Under the pieces are notes generated by a model. The model was not told the origin of the DNA and did no database searches. It was given only the letters and a program-made list of their open reading frames with translations. 64,000 bases of DNA, taken from Gammaproteobacteria bacterium (GTDB lineage: Bacteria > Pseudomonadota > Gammaproteobacteria > Xanthomonadales > Wenzhouxiangellaceae). The stretch spans positions 62,001 through 126,000 of the forward strand of contig JAJFKX010000036.1 of assembly GCA_021772985.1 (NCBI GenBank), written 5' to 3'. The translations under genes and the position numbers were made by a program. Positions 25,314 through 33,380 of the stretch are shown piece by piece (position 1 is the stretch's first letter; every line of letters begins with the position of its first letter).

Positions 25314-25523
25314 ATGCCCATGATCCATCAATTTATTTCGGCATTTTTAGGTCGGCTGAGATTACCCTGGTTGTTTGTAGCCAGCGCAATTGGTTTGTTG
25401 TTGAATATTCTTTTACCGGATCCAATCCCATTTCTGGATGAGATTTTAATGGCGTTAGTAGCTGGTTTGCTGGCAAGTATCCGAAAACCCCGTCATCGAG
25501 CTGATGACAAAAGCGTTGATTGA
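25314..25523 (+). CDS. Small DUF6116-like membrane protein
   Basis: A 69-residue protein with two hydrophobic segments (about 15-31 and 41-55) separated by LLPDPIPFLDE and ending in a basic tail. The RLRLPWLFVASA..LLNILLPDPIPFLDEILMAL pattern matches small DUF6116 proteins found in proteobacteria, of unknown function. Start ATG 25314 (a second ATG is two codons in). It is divergent from the YegP-like gene and has a terminator immediately after its stop. Confidence 0.7.
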   Translation: MPMIHQFISAFLGRLRLPWLFVASAIGLLLNILLPDPIPFLDEILMALVAGLLASIRKPRHRADDKSVD

Positions 25524-25550
25524 CAGCTTACGAGGATAAGCTGGGCTTTT
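25524..25550 (+). terminator. Intrinsic terminator after the DUF6116-like gene
   Basis: CAGCTTA and TAAGCTG form a 7-bp stem with a 6-base loop, beginning at the stop codon, followed by GGGCTTTTCC. The short T-run gives moderate strength. It lies between two converging genes. Confidence 0.6.
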
Positions 25551-25558
25551 CCGGTTGT

Positions 25559-25990
25559 TTAGTGGACGTTATGCAAACTTAGCTGACTGCCGGCTTCTAC
25601 CCCCAGTTGCTCGGCTTTGCCGGCGTTCAATTCCAGCACATATTTGGCCGGCCCGCTGCTGGGGTAATGGCTACACTGAGCGGTTCTGCATGGACGGGCA
25701 TTTTCTGAAACGCTGACCAGTTTAAATTCTGCATTAAAATAAAAAATATCCAAAGGGATTTTGGTGTTCTTCATCCAGAATGAACGCCGTCTTTCATCCG
25801 GGAAAAGAAACAACATACCTTTGTTATCCGCCATCTGCTCCACAAACATCAGACCGCGGGTGCGTTCGCTGTCATCATCGGCAATATCCACATAAAAGCG
25901 TTCACCTGCCAGGGTCACGGATGGTGAGTCATCGGCACAGGCGGTAATGTTGAGCAGGCACAGGGTAATCAGTAAAAGTTTGAATCGCAT
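25559..25990 (-). CDS. DUF192 lipoprotein
   Basis: A 143-residue protein with a lipoprotein signal (MRFKLLLITLCLLNITAC, Cys18; the residue after it is Ala, so outer-membrane sorting is expected). The mature part is a DUF192 domain: ERTRGLMFVEQM, GMLFLFPDERRRSFWMKNTKIPLDIFYFN and YVLELNAGKAEQLGV. DUF192 is a small beta-barrel of unknown biochemical role, usually exported. ATG 25990 is chosen because upstream in-frame starts would bury the lipobox. Confidence 0.88.
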   Translation of the reverse strand: MRFKLLLITLCLLNITACADDSPSVTLAGERFYVDIADDDSERTRGLMFVEQMADNKGMLFLFPDERRRSFWMKNTKIPLDIFYFNAEFKLVSVSENARPCRTAQCSHYPSSGPAKYVLELNAGKAEQLGVEAGSQLSLHNVH

Positions 25991-26132
25991 GATTATGAGT
26001 AAACCGATTTTTACGATGGAAAACCGGGATTTTAACCCGATACAAGCTGCGGCGCACGGATGATGGATGAGTACACGGCTGGAGCGGTTTGTCACCTGGT
26101 CTGTTCCTATATAGCTTAGCCAGCTTGAATAT

Positions 26133-26220
26133 TGTAGGAGCTGATTGCATCAGCGAGCAATCTATCCGGTGGTTTGTTGGTTTCCGATATCGGGGTTCGC
26201 GGATGGAATCCGCTCCTACA
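26133..26220. repeat. REP doublet (REPIN-like element)
   Basis: Two inverted copies of a short palindromic repeat face each other. The left copy starts TGTAGGAGC and contains the hairpin GCTGA-TTGCA-TCAGC (26140-26154). The right copy ends GCTCCTACA and contains GCGGA-TGGAA-TCCGC (26199-26213). The shared TGTAGGAGC...GCGA head is the sequence style of Pseudomonas-type REP elements. The 88-base doublet lies in the spacer between the DUF192 and rep genes. REPINs are non-autonomous and mobilised by a RAYT transposase, none of which is in this window. Confidence 0.75.
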
Positions 26221-26285
26221 GTTGGAGCTTATGTTGCTGTTTCAAATTAGCGTAGTGAGCGCAGCCAATGAATTTTGAGGCAGCC

Positions 26286-28274
26286 TTAACTTTCCAGCAA
26301 AGCTTTCAAGTTACTCAATTGATCATCACGCGCCTGTTCATGTCGTTGATGATCACGGCTATCGTCACGGCCGTACCAGTAAATACCTTCCTGTGGCAGT
26401 TCTTCCAGAAAACGGCTGGGTTCGCATCGTTGGGCTTCACCGTAGCGTAAACGTTTGCCGGCATAGCTGATGTTCAGGCTGTGCCGGGCACGGGTAATTC
26501 CGACATACATCAAGCGGCGTTCTTCCTGGTCGTCGCCTTCTTCAAGGCTGTTTTGATGAGGTAGCAAGCCTTCCTCAACACCAATCAAATAAACATGGGC
26601 AAACTCCAAACCTTTAGCGGCATGCAGGGTCATCAGTCGGATTGCGTCGTCTTGCTGCTGATCATTATCCAGGTTGCTGAGCAGATTGATTTGCGCAGAT
26701 AATTCTTCCAGCGTTGCTTCCTGGAGCGATTGGGTTACCCGTTCCAGCCAGCCCAGCCACTCGTTGACTGCCGAGACCCGTTTGTCTGCCTGCGCCGGAT
26801 TGTCTGCCTGGTCACGCAGCCATTCGCGGTAATTCAATTGTTCGATCAGATCATGAATTGCGCGCAAAGGATCACCATCGTCGGTGGCGCTCATTATTAA
26901 ACGGGCGAAATGATCCAACGAGGCGCGTTGTCGGGCTGGAAATGAATGCCGGCAACGATCATCCGTGGTTGCATCAAACAGGCTGCACTGGTGTTGCTTG
27001 GCAAAATCAGCCAGCCGGTTGATGCTGGTATTGCCCAATTCACGGCGCGGTGTATTGATAACCCTTAGAAATGCACTGTTGTCATCCGGATTCACCAGTA
27101 AACGCAGATAAGCCATCAAATCGCGGATTTCCGCGCGATCAAAAAACGATTGGCCACCGGTAACTTCATAACGCAAGCCCGCTTCACGCAAGGCACGTTC
27201 AAACGGCCGGGCCAGGTGGTGGCTGCGGTATAGAATTGAAAAATCCTGGAGTTTGGCGCCACGTTGGGTTCTGCGATCCAGTTCGCCGACAATCCGACGG
27301 ACCTCATCTTCGCCATCAACACAGGGTACCACCCGGATATCGTCCCCCGCGCCGAGAGCGCTCCACAGGGTTTTGCTGTGCTCATGAGGGTTGTTGGCGA
27401 TAACCTGGTTGGCAGCGGCCAGGATTTTGCCGGAACAACGATAATTTTGTTCCAACTTGATGACCTTTAGATTCGGGTAGTCCTGACCAAGCAGACTTAG
27501 GTTTTGGGGTTCGGCCCCCCGCCAACCGTAGATTGATTGGTCATCGTCACCCACTGCTGTCAGCCCACCATGCTGACCGACAAGTTGCCTTAATAATTGG
27601 TACTGAGTGGTATTGGTATCCTGGTATTCATCAACCAGCAGATAGCGCAGTTTTTCCTGCCATTCAGCCCGCACATCGTCGTGACCCAGTAATTCCAATG
27701 GAATCGAAATCAGGTCATCAAAATCCACTGCGTTGATGCGTTTGAGTTGCTCCCGGTAGGCAAGGAATACCTCAGCTAGTTTGGCTTCTCCGGGGCTTTC
27801 CGCCAGTGACTGCGCCTGGGTGGAGGAACAGGCTGCATTTTTCCAGCGAGAAATTTGCCCGCGACAGAGTTTGAGCTGTTCGGGAGGGGTATTGGCCGGT
27901 AATAAATCTTTTAATAATCGGCTGGATTCGGTTTCATCGAGAATACTAATACCCGGACGAAAACCTGCACTGTCAGCATGCTGGCGCAGCATCCGCCAGC
28001 CCAACGCGTGAAAAGTGCTGACCTGTAATGGTGTTTTGGTTTTTTTGATCAGTTTATTTGCCCGCTGGCGCATTTCCTTGGCGGCTTTGTTGGTGAAAGT
28101 GATGGCTGCGATCCGGTCCGGACTCAGGCCTTGTTCGCGAATCAGGAATGCCAGTTTTTCGGTGATTACCCGGGTTTTACCACTGCCCGCACCGGCCAAT
28201 ACCAACAACGGGCCATCGGTGTATTCGACGGCGGCTTGTTGTTGGGGGTTCAACTTGGGTTTGGGGGCTGGCAT
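26286..28274 (-). CDS. rep: ATP-dependent DNA helicase Rep
   Basis: A 662-residue superfamily 1A helicase that moves 3' to 5' and helps replication forks past protein blocks. Motifs in order: LNPQQQAAVEY (Q motif), GAGSGKT (Walker A, Lys33), AITFTNKAAKEM (Ia), LLVDEYQDTN (II), VGDDDQSIYGWRGA (III), KLEQNYRCS (IV), DDAIRLMTLHAAKGLEF (V) and EERRLMYVGITRAR (VI). Length and the absence of a UvrD-type C-terminal extension favour Rep over UvrD or PcrA. It is monocistronic; the REP doublet lies just beyond its end. Confidence 0.93.
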   Translation of the reverse strand: MPAPKPKLNPQQQAAVEYTDGPLLVLAGAGSGKTRVITEKLAFLIREQGLSPDRIAAITFTNKAAKEMRQRANKLIKKTKTPLQVSTFHALGWRMLRQHADSAGFRPGISILDETESSRLLKDLLPANTPPEQLKLCRGQISRWKNAACSSTQAQSLAESPGEAKLAEVFLAYREQLKRINAVDFDDLISIPLELLGHDDVRAEWQEKLRYLLVDEYQDTNTTQYQLLRQLVGQHGGLTAVGDDDQSIYGWRGAEPQNLSLLGQDYPNLKVIKLEQNYRCSGKILAAANQVIANNPHEHSKTLWSALGAGDDIRVVPCVDGEDEVRRIVGELDRRTQRGAKLQDFSILYRSHHLARPFERALREAGLRYEVTGGQSFFDRAEIRDLMAYLRLLVNPDDNSAFLRVINTPRRELGNTSINRLADFAKQHQCSLFDATTDDRCRHSFPARQRASLDHFARLIMSATDDGDPLRAIHDLIEQLNYREWLRDQADNPAQADKRVSAVNEWLGWLERVTQSLQEATLEELSAQINLLSNLDNDQQQDDAIRLMTLHAAKGLEFAHVYLIGVEEGLLPHQNSLEEGDDQEERRLMYVGITRARHSLNISYAGKRLRYGEAQRCEPSRFLEELPQEGIYWYGRDDSRDHQRHEQARDDQLSNLKALLES

Positions 28275-28520
28275 AGCCCGCTATTCTAGCGGACACTGAA
28301 AAGTTTTTTGGATAAACATTGCTCAATTGTCGGTGGTAAGTAATCTGCCAACAGCTCAGCAAATTTGTGAGCTGTGAACTTCCCCAAAATTTCGGAGGCT
28401 CAAGTTATGTGATGCTAGTTGGTTCATAGGGATTGTAAGATATAACATGGTGCTGCAGCCGACATAAAAAATGTTATGAATTTCCGGAACGGCTGAGCAC
28501 AAACATCATAGGATCAGAAA

Positions 28521-28937
28521 TTGCGTATCACAAAATCCCTAGCAAGCATTTTACTCATCTTTTTGCTTGCGTATACCGTGGCCTCCATATTTCACTTCGT
28601 TCATAACGCAGTATTCTTAGAGAGCTACCCAAATATGCCAGGTTGGATTTCGCGGGCGGAAGTGTTCGGTGCGTTAGCCGCGGTCATCTCTGTAGGAATA
28701 GTTGGGTATTTGCTGTATGTTTTTCATTATCGGGTTTTGGGGCTGGTTGTGATCGGGGTCTACGCGGCATTTGGTTTCGACGGTCTGGCTCATTACGGCC
28801 TTGCTGCTGTTTCAGCCCATACCAGCATGATGAATTTGACCATTTGGCTGGAAGTTTCGACGGCGTTGTTTCTTCTGCTCTTTGTTGTTTGCTTAATCAT
28901 GCGGCGAGTGGTGGTTTCGTTTAGAGAGCATGCGTAA
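28521..28937 (+). CDS. Four-helix membrane protein of unknown function
   Basis: A 138-residue protein with four predicted membrane helices (about 7-30, 46-68, 73-96 and 108-128). Histidines within helices (SIFHFVHNAVF, LAHYGLAAVSAHT) are a noticeable feature and could bind metal or haem, but no known motif results. Translation probably starts at TTG 28521, seven bases after AGGA; there is no in-frame ATG near the N-terminus. It is the first gene of an AT-rich patch next to rep. I do not recognise the family. Confidence 0.6.
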   Translation: MRITKSLASILLIFLLAYTVASIFHFVHNAVFLESYPNMPGWISRAEVFGALAAVISVGIVGYLLYVFHYRVLGLVVIGVYAAFGFDGLAHYGLAAVSAHTSMMNLTIWLEVSTALFLLLFVVCLIMRRVVVSFREHA

Positions 28938-28996
28938 TGCATGACCAGCGGCAATAGTTGAGTTTGGGTATTACTTGAAACTGAGAAAGGTAAAAA

Positions 28997-29479
28997 ATGA
29001 AAATAATTAATATATTGATCTTATCACTGTGGTTTTTATCTGGAAGCGCGATAGCGGAAATTATATTGGATGAAAAAAAGATCAATGAGATTCGTGCTGA
29101 AATTACCCAATCGGTAAAAGATAGTGATTTTTCTGTGATTGAAAAATATATGTATCCAGGAAGTGAAATCATCTTAGATTTTGATCCAGCAGCTGATAAG
29201 GGAGAAACCGAAATTGATTATGATGATTTTATGGAATTAGCTGAGTTCAGTCTGCAAATGATGGAAGGCGCGGAAATACATGATGAGTTGATCGCTTTGG
29301 AAATAGATAAGTCTAATAATCAAGCTACCGTTGAAGAAAAAACAACAATAGTGATGGAAATGATGGGCATAAAAATAGAAGATATATCTATAAGTACAAC
29401 GACCTATGGAATTGTTGATGGTGAAATAAAGGTGTTATATACAAAGGATCGGCTGATTAGCTCCGGTTCAATTGATTAG
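28997..29479 (+). CDS. Exported hypothetical protein
   Basis: A 160-residue protein with a clear signal peptide (MKIINILILSLWFLSGSAIA). The mature part is acidic, rich in Glu, Asp, Ile and Lys, with helix then beta-strand character; the order (INEIRAEITQSVKDSDFSVIEKYMYPGSEI, later VEEKTTIVMEMMG) recalls NTF2-like exported proteins, without a firm match. A GAAAGG ribosome-binding site precedes the ATG. Codon usage is visibly more AT-rich than in flanking core genes, suggesting recent acquisition. Confidence 0.65.
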   Translation: MKIINILILSLWFLSGSAIAEIILDEKKINEIRAEITQSVKDSDFSVIEKYMYPGSEIILDFDPAADKGETEIDYDDFMELAEFSLQMMEGAEIHDELIALEIDKSNNQATVEEKTTIVMEMMGIKIEDISISTTTYGIVDGEIKVLYTKDRLISSGSID

Positions 29480-29508
29480 CATATGTGCAGGCATTCAGAT
29501 CGATAAAG

Positions 29509-29765
29509 ATGATCATCAGTAAAAGCGACACCATCTTTTTGAAGAAATTTATAGTGTTGCAATTAACATGCCCTGGATTGAAATAATCACTTCATATGGC
29601 ACCCAGGCTCTTAAGGTAAAAGGTAAACTCTTTGCAAGAATGCATCAAAGTGAAAACGCATTGGTGCTTCGTATAGAGATGTTCGACAAAGATATTCTTG
29701 TGCAGGTGGTTCCGGGTCTATGTTATATAACCGACCATAGCTTGGGCATTAGTCAACTTGACTGA
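29509..29765 (+). pseudogene. Frameshifted, truncated MmcQ/YjbR-family remnant
   Basis: From ATG 29568 a 65-residue frame reads TSYGTQALKVKGKLFARMH..ALVLRI..CYITDH, the core of the MmcQ/YjbR fold. The family's missing first strand-helix can be recovered: upstream in the same frame is FEEIYSVAINMPW without a start codon, while an ATG at 29509 reads into it only if a T is added to the T-run at 29536-29540. The C-terminal ~40 residues of the family are absent after HSLGI. I infer a decayed gene with a homopolymer frameshift; a sequencing error could explain the frameshift but not the missing C-terminus. Confidence 0.65.
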
Positions 29766-29869
29766 AGGTAAACGACTAAATAATAAATACAGAACTAATG
29801 GTACCGTCTGGTTCAGACGCGCCTGCACAACTAAGGCTGACGCTATCAATGCAACACCTGTAAAAATCA

Positions 29870-30337
29870 ATGAAATTGCAATGGCAAATTAGAGCAGCAC
29901 TTCCAGAAGACTCTCACGGTCTGCAAGTCTGTATGGAGTTTGCCTATGCCTGTTACCAGCAACGGATGGAGGGAAAGCGCCTTCCGCCAATGGATCTTGA
30001 CTACTCAGCTGAGATCAAAGATTTCCCTGTTTGGATAGTCGAGTGTGAAGGCCAGATTGTTGGTGGTTTGATAATGGTGTTTGAGTATGATCACGCGATG
30101 CTCGCCAATATTGCTGTTCATCCAGAATTTCAAGGTCTTGGTATCGGTGGAGGATTGATGAAATTTGCCGAAACAAAAGCGAAACAAAAAAGCTATAAGC
30201 AATTACAGCTTGCTACACATGTTCTTTTAAACGAAAACATATCTTTATATCTTCACTTGGGATGGAAGGAAACTCATAGAGACGAAACACGGGTATATAT
30301 GCAGAAAGAATTATGCGGGGTAAAAAATAATCTTTAA
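29870..30337 (+). CDS. GNAT family N-acetyltransferase
   Basis: A 155-residue acetyltransferase. Motif A is ANIAVHPEFQGLGIGGGLM with Q-x-x-G-x-G, followed by the LQLATHVLLNENISLYLHLGWKE region of motif B. The N-terminal AALPEDSHGLQVCMEFAYACY segment is typical of small-molecule GNATs. It lies in the AT-rich patch after the YjbR remnant. The ATG has little ribosome-binding support. Acceptor unknown. Confidence 0.85.
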   Translation: MKLQWQIRAALPEDSHGLQVCMEFAYACYQQRMEGKRLPPMDLDYSAEIKDFPVWIVECEGQIVGGLIMVFEYDHAMLANIAVHPEFQGLGIGGGLMKFAETKAKQKSYKQLQLATHVLLNENISLYLHLGWKETHRDETRVYMQKELCGVKNNL

Positions 30338-30382
30338 AGAAGCGCATATAAACCGGGTCGGAAAGTTGGCTGATGGATGGTG

Positions 30383-30413
30383 CATATTGGCGCGCAGGAA
30401 TGGCGCCAATATG
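30383..30413. terminator. Strong hairpin between converging genes
   Basis: CATATTGGCGC (30383-30393) and GCGCCAATATG (30403-30413) form an 11-bp perfect stem with a 9-base loop. It sits between the acetyltransferase and the PQQ-type dehydrogenase genes, which converge. No T-run adjoins, so termination strength is uncertain. Confidence 0.5.
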
Positions 30414-30488
30414 ACTGCCTGACAAGCTGTTGCCTTATCTATATGGATATAGGGTTATACCTGCCGATAAGTCGTGTACCGGCATTGC

Positions 30489-31625
30489 TCAATCACCAGT
30501 CGGCTGCATACGAACAATCTGCCCACTGTCACTACCCAGATAAATCAGTCCATTTTGATCAACTGCCAAGCTGCGGATGCGCCCATGTTGGCGGTACACC
30601 AGGCGTTCTTCAAGTACCACCTGGTTATCCTGAATCACAATCCTGTTGAGATGCTGATATGCCATTGATCCGCTTAAAATACTTCCGCGCCATGTTGGAA
30701 AGGCAGCGCCGTCGTAGTACAACATATCGCTGGGTGCGATTGAGGGAACCCATACCCATAATGGTTGCTGCATACCGTCTTCACTGACAATGCCTTTGCC
30801 GATTGGCCCACCGTCGTACTCAAAACCAAAGGAAATCACCGGCCAGCCATAGTTGCCACCTGCCTGGATCACATTCAACTCGTCACCGCCACGTGGGCCG
30901 TGCTCGTGGCTGAGAATGGCATTGATAGGAGGGTAATACATCAATCCTTGAGGATGCCGATGACCATAGCTCCAGATTTCAGGTTTGACAGTTGCACCAC
31001 CACGAGTGTTGGCAGTACTGGCCTGGTTAACCAGAGGATTATCATCGGGTACGCCGCCGTCCGGCAGCAGGCGGACAATAGTGCCGGTGTGATTGCGGTT
31101 ATCCTGGGCACGGTCACGATGATGCCGGTCACCGATGGTGATGAACAGATAACCATTGGCAAACAGCATCCGGCCGCCATAGTGAAAGTTATCTTCAGAA
31201 TAGGCATCAGCAGTGAACAAGCGTTCCCGCTCAACCAGCTGGTTGTCATTGAGCTTAAAGCGATCCACTACTGTGGTGCTGGCCAGCTGATCACCTTCTG
31301 AATAGCTCAGGTAAATCCAACCGTTGCCCGCATAACCTGGGTGTACCGCCAGGTCATGCAAGCCTGAATCACCATTGGCGTATATTTCCGGCAATCCATT
31401 GATATTGGTTAATTCGCCGGTGGATGTGTTCAGTAGAGCCATACTGGGCACATTGCGTTGCAGTATCAGTAACCGATCATCACCGATAAATTCAATGTCG
31501 GAAGGCTGCTGTAATCCATTGGCAATAATTTCGGTTTGGTAACTGGTCTGTGCCAGAGCAGGTTGCAAAATGGTGATTAGAATAATTGCAGTCGACCGGG
31601 CAAAAGCCGCATAAAGCTGGTGCAT
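30489..31625 (-). CDS. PQQ-dependent sugar dehydrogenase-like (Asd/YliI type) protein
   Basis: A 378-residue exported protein with signal peptide (..AIILITILQPALAQ). The mature part is a six-bladed beta-propeller of the soluble glucose dehydrogenase family, with GLQQPSDIEFIGDDRLLILQR, DSGLHDLAVHPGY, the catalytic-type HYGGRMLF segment, SYGHRHPQGL and HEHGPRGGDELN. Family enzymes oxidise aldose sugars with PQQ and Ca2+ in the periplasm, passing electrons to the respiratory chain. ATG 31625 has GGGAG eight bases upstream. No PQQ-synthesis genes are seen in the window. Substrate range is unclear. Confidence 0.9.
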   Translation of the reverse strand: MHQLYAAFARSTAIILITILQPALAQTSYQTEIIANGLQQPSDIEFIGDDRLLILQRNVPSMALLNTSTGELTNINGLPEIYANGDSGLHDLAVHPGYAGNGWIYLSYSEGDQLASTTVVDRFKLNDNQLVERERLFTADAYSEDNFHYGGRMLFANGYLFITIGDRHHRDRAQDNRNHTGTIVRLLPDGGVPDDNPLVNQASTANTRGGATVKPEIWSYGHRHPQGLMYYPPINAILSHEHGPRGGDELNVIQAGGNYGWPVISFGFEYDGGPIGKGIVSEDGMQQPLWVWVPSIAPSDMLYYDGAAFPTWRGSILSGSMAYQHLNRIVIQDNQVVLEERLVYRQHGRIRSLAVDQNGLIYLGSDSGQIVRMQPTGD

Positions 31626-31766
31626 CTATGACTCTCCCATTGTTAATAGTTATACGATAATGCTCGTAATATAGTCCGCGTCGGATTGGGTAAGTTTCAT
31701 CAGATTATGTGACGGTGATCAAATCCGGGATTGGCATTAAGCGATCATTTTGCTCATAATTTACCG

Positions 31767-32408
31767 ATGGCAAAATTGTACTTCTATTACTCCACCATGA
31801 ACGCAGGTAAAACCACCACGCTGTTGCAATCGGCCTGGAATTACCGCGAACGGGGCATGCATCCATTTATTTTGACACCGATCATTAACAATCGTGAAGG
31901 GACAGTCCTGGTTCAATCCCGAATTGGTTTATCTGCAGATGCCTACGCATTCTCCGATGACGAGGATTTGCTGCGCGTGGTGGAAACTCAGTTGGATCAG
32001 CAAAACGTCCACTGTGTACTGGTTGATGAAGCTCAGTTTTTAAGCAAGCAACAGGTAAGGCAGTTGTCTGATGTGGTTGATGATCTTGGTATCCCGGTGT
32101 TGACCTATGGTTTGCGTACGGATTTTCGTGGTGAACTGTTCCCGGGCAGTCAGGCGCTGTTGGCCTGGGCGGATAATTTGCAGGAATTGAAAACCATCTG
32201 CCACACCGGTAAAAAAGCCACCATGGTAGTACGCGTGGATGAAAATGGTTATGCGATTAAACAGGGCGCTCAAGTCGAAATTGGAGGCAATGAACGTTAT
32301 GTTTCCGTCAGCCGTAAGGAATTTAAGGCAGTTTTGTACGGCGGTAAGAAGGTCAAAGTGATCGATCAGCCCGAAAAAGAAACGCCTGCAAAACAGCAAT
32401 TACTCTGA
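31767..32408 (+). CDS. tdk: Thymidine kinase (type II)
   Basis: A 213-residue salvage enzyme phosphorylating thymidine. It starts [10 protein letters not shown] with the P-loop MNAGKTT at 11-17, has the catalytic-base motif [22 protein letters not shown] and the lasso loop [15 protein letters not shown]. In E. coli Tdk a zinc ion is held by two Cys in ICFCG and by Cys and His in VCRKHY; here these read ICHTG and VSRKEF, so three of four ligands are gone. ATG 31767 gives the E. coli-like N-terminus. The next gene starts four bases after its stop, suggesting cotranscription. Confidence 0.93.
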   Translation: MAKLYFYYSTMNAGKTTTLLQSAWNYRERGMHPFILTPIINNREGTVLVQSRIGLSADAYAFSDDEDLLRVVETQLDQQNVHCVLVDEAQFLSKQQVRQLSDVVDDLGIPVLTYGLRTDFRGELFPGSQALLAWADNLQELKTICHTGKKATMVVRVDENGYAIKQGAQVEIGGNERYVSVSRKEFKAVLYGGKKVKVIDQPEKETPAKQQLL

Positions 32409-32411
32409 TCA

Positions 32412-33380
32412 ATGCGTATTCTTAGCGCCGATGACATACATGCCGCTGTGCCGATGCTGCAGGCCATTAAGATTATGTCTCAAGCTGCAGTTACTATTCA
32501 TAATGGCAGTGTCCAGGCGCCGGAACGATTAGGCATCGACGCCGCCAATAATGGCCGGTTATTGTTAATGGGGGCGACTGATGACGCCTTAGGGATGGTG
32601 TGTAAAACCGTATCTGTGTTTCCAGCTAACCGAGCGCTTGGTTTGCCATCAATTATGGGCCTGGTTCAATACTTGGATGTAGCTACAGGTGAGCCATTGG
32701 CGATTATGCCGGGTGGCGAGTTAACCGCATGGCGTACTGGCGCGCTAGGTGGCGCTGCGATCAACTTATTGGCGCGCCAGCACCTGGAAACAGCAGTGAT
32801 TATCGGTTGTGGAGCGCAAGCCGCGACCCAGTTGCAGGCCTTGCTGGCAGTGCGCCAACCCAGGCGGATTGGTTTGTATGATCGCAATCCCGAATTTGTC
32901 CAGGCATTTATTGAATCAAACCGTTTGCACGTCAGTTCAGAGCTGGTTGCTGTTAATGACATTGAGGCAGCGGTTGCCGCCGCTGATGTTGTGATTACCA
33001 CGACCAATTCATCAGCGCCGGTATTTGATGGCAGATTCCTACGCCCAGGTACGCATATCAATGCCATTGGTAGTTTTAAGCCGAGTATGTGCGAGCTGGA
33101 TAACCGGACGATTGCAAGCAGTAGAGTATTTGTTGACAGTGCTTCATCGGTAGCCCTGGAAGCCGGCGAGCTGATCGCCGCATTGTCCGCTGGTGTTACC
33201 CGGCAACAGGATTGGGCTGAGTTGGGTGAGGTGGTCAGTGGTGGTGATCAGGGCCGACTCAGTGATCAGGACATCACGCTGTTTAAATCCGTCGGGCATG
33301 CGGTGCTGGATTTGTATATGGCCAAAGCGGTTTTTCAGGCCGCGGAACAGCAGGGGCTAGGCAAAAGGATACACATCTGA
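32412..33380 (+). CDS. Ornithine cyclodeaminase/mu-crystallin family, probable delta1-pyrroline-2-carboxylate reductase
   Basis: A 322-residue NAD(P)-dependent enzyme. Features are GELTAWRTGALGGAA, the Rossmann nucleotide loop VIIGCGAQAATQ, and DVVITTTNSSAPVF with HINAIGSFKPSM. The family includes ornithine cyclodeaminase, ketimine reductases and alanine dehydrogenase. Its stop overlaps the start of a trans-3-hydroxy-L-proline dehydratase gene, whose product cyclises to delta1-pyrroline-2-carboxylate, so reduction of that imine to proline is the most economical assignment. This is inferred from context and known pathway logic. Confidence 0.85.
   Translation: MRILSADDIHAAVPMLQAIKIMSQAAVTIHNGSVQAPERLGIDAANNGRLLLMGATDDALGMVCKTVSVFPANRALGLPSIMGLVQYLDVATGEPLAIMPGGELTAWRTGALGGAAINLLARQHLETAVIIGCGAQAATQLQALLAVRQPRRIGLYDRNPEFVQAFIESNRLHVSSELVAVNDIEAAVAAADVVITTTNSSAPVFDGRFLRPGTHINAIGSFKPSMCELDNRTIASSRVFVDSASSVALEAGELIAALSAGVTRQQDWAELGEVVSGGDQGRLSDQDITLFKSVGHAVLDLYMAKAVFQAAEQQGLGKRIHI

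Noticed and set aside
29800..29870. GTCTG-GTT-CAGAC hairpin region resembling an attC arm
   Set aside because: No matching R'' or R' boxes at either end, so an attC call is not supported.
30765..31301. 178-codon plus-strand frame
   Set aside because: Antisense to the PQQ-type dehydrogenase, which has a full signal peptide and propeller motifs.
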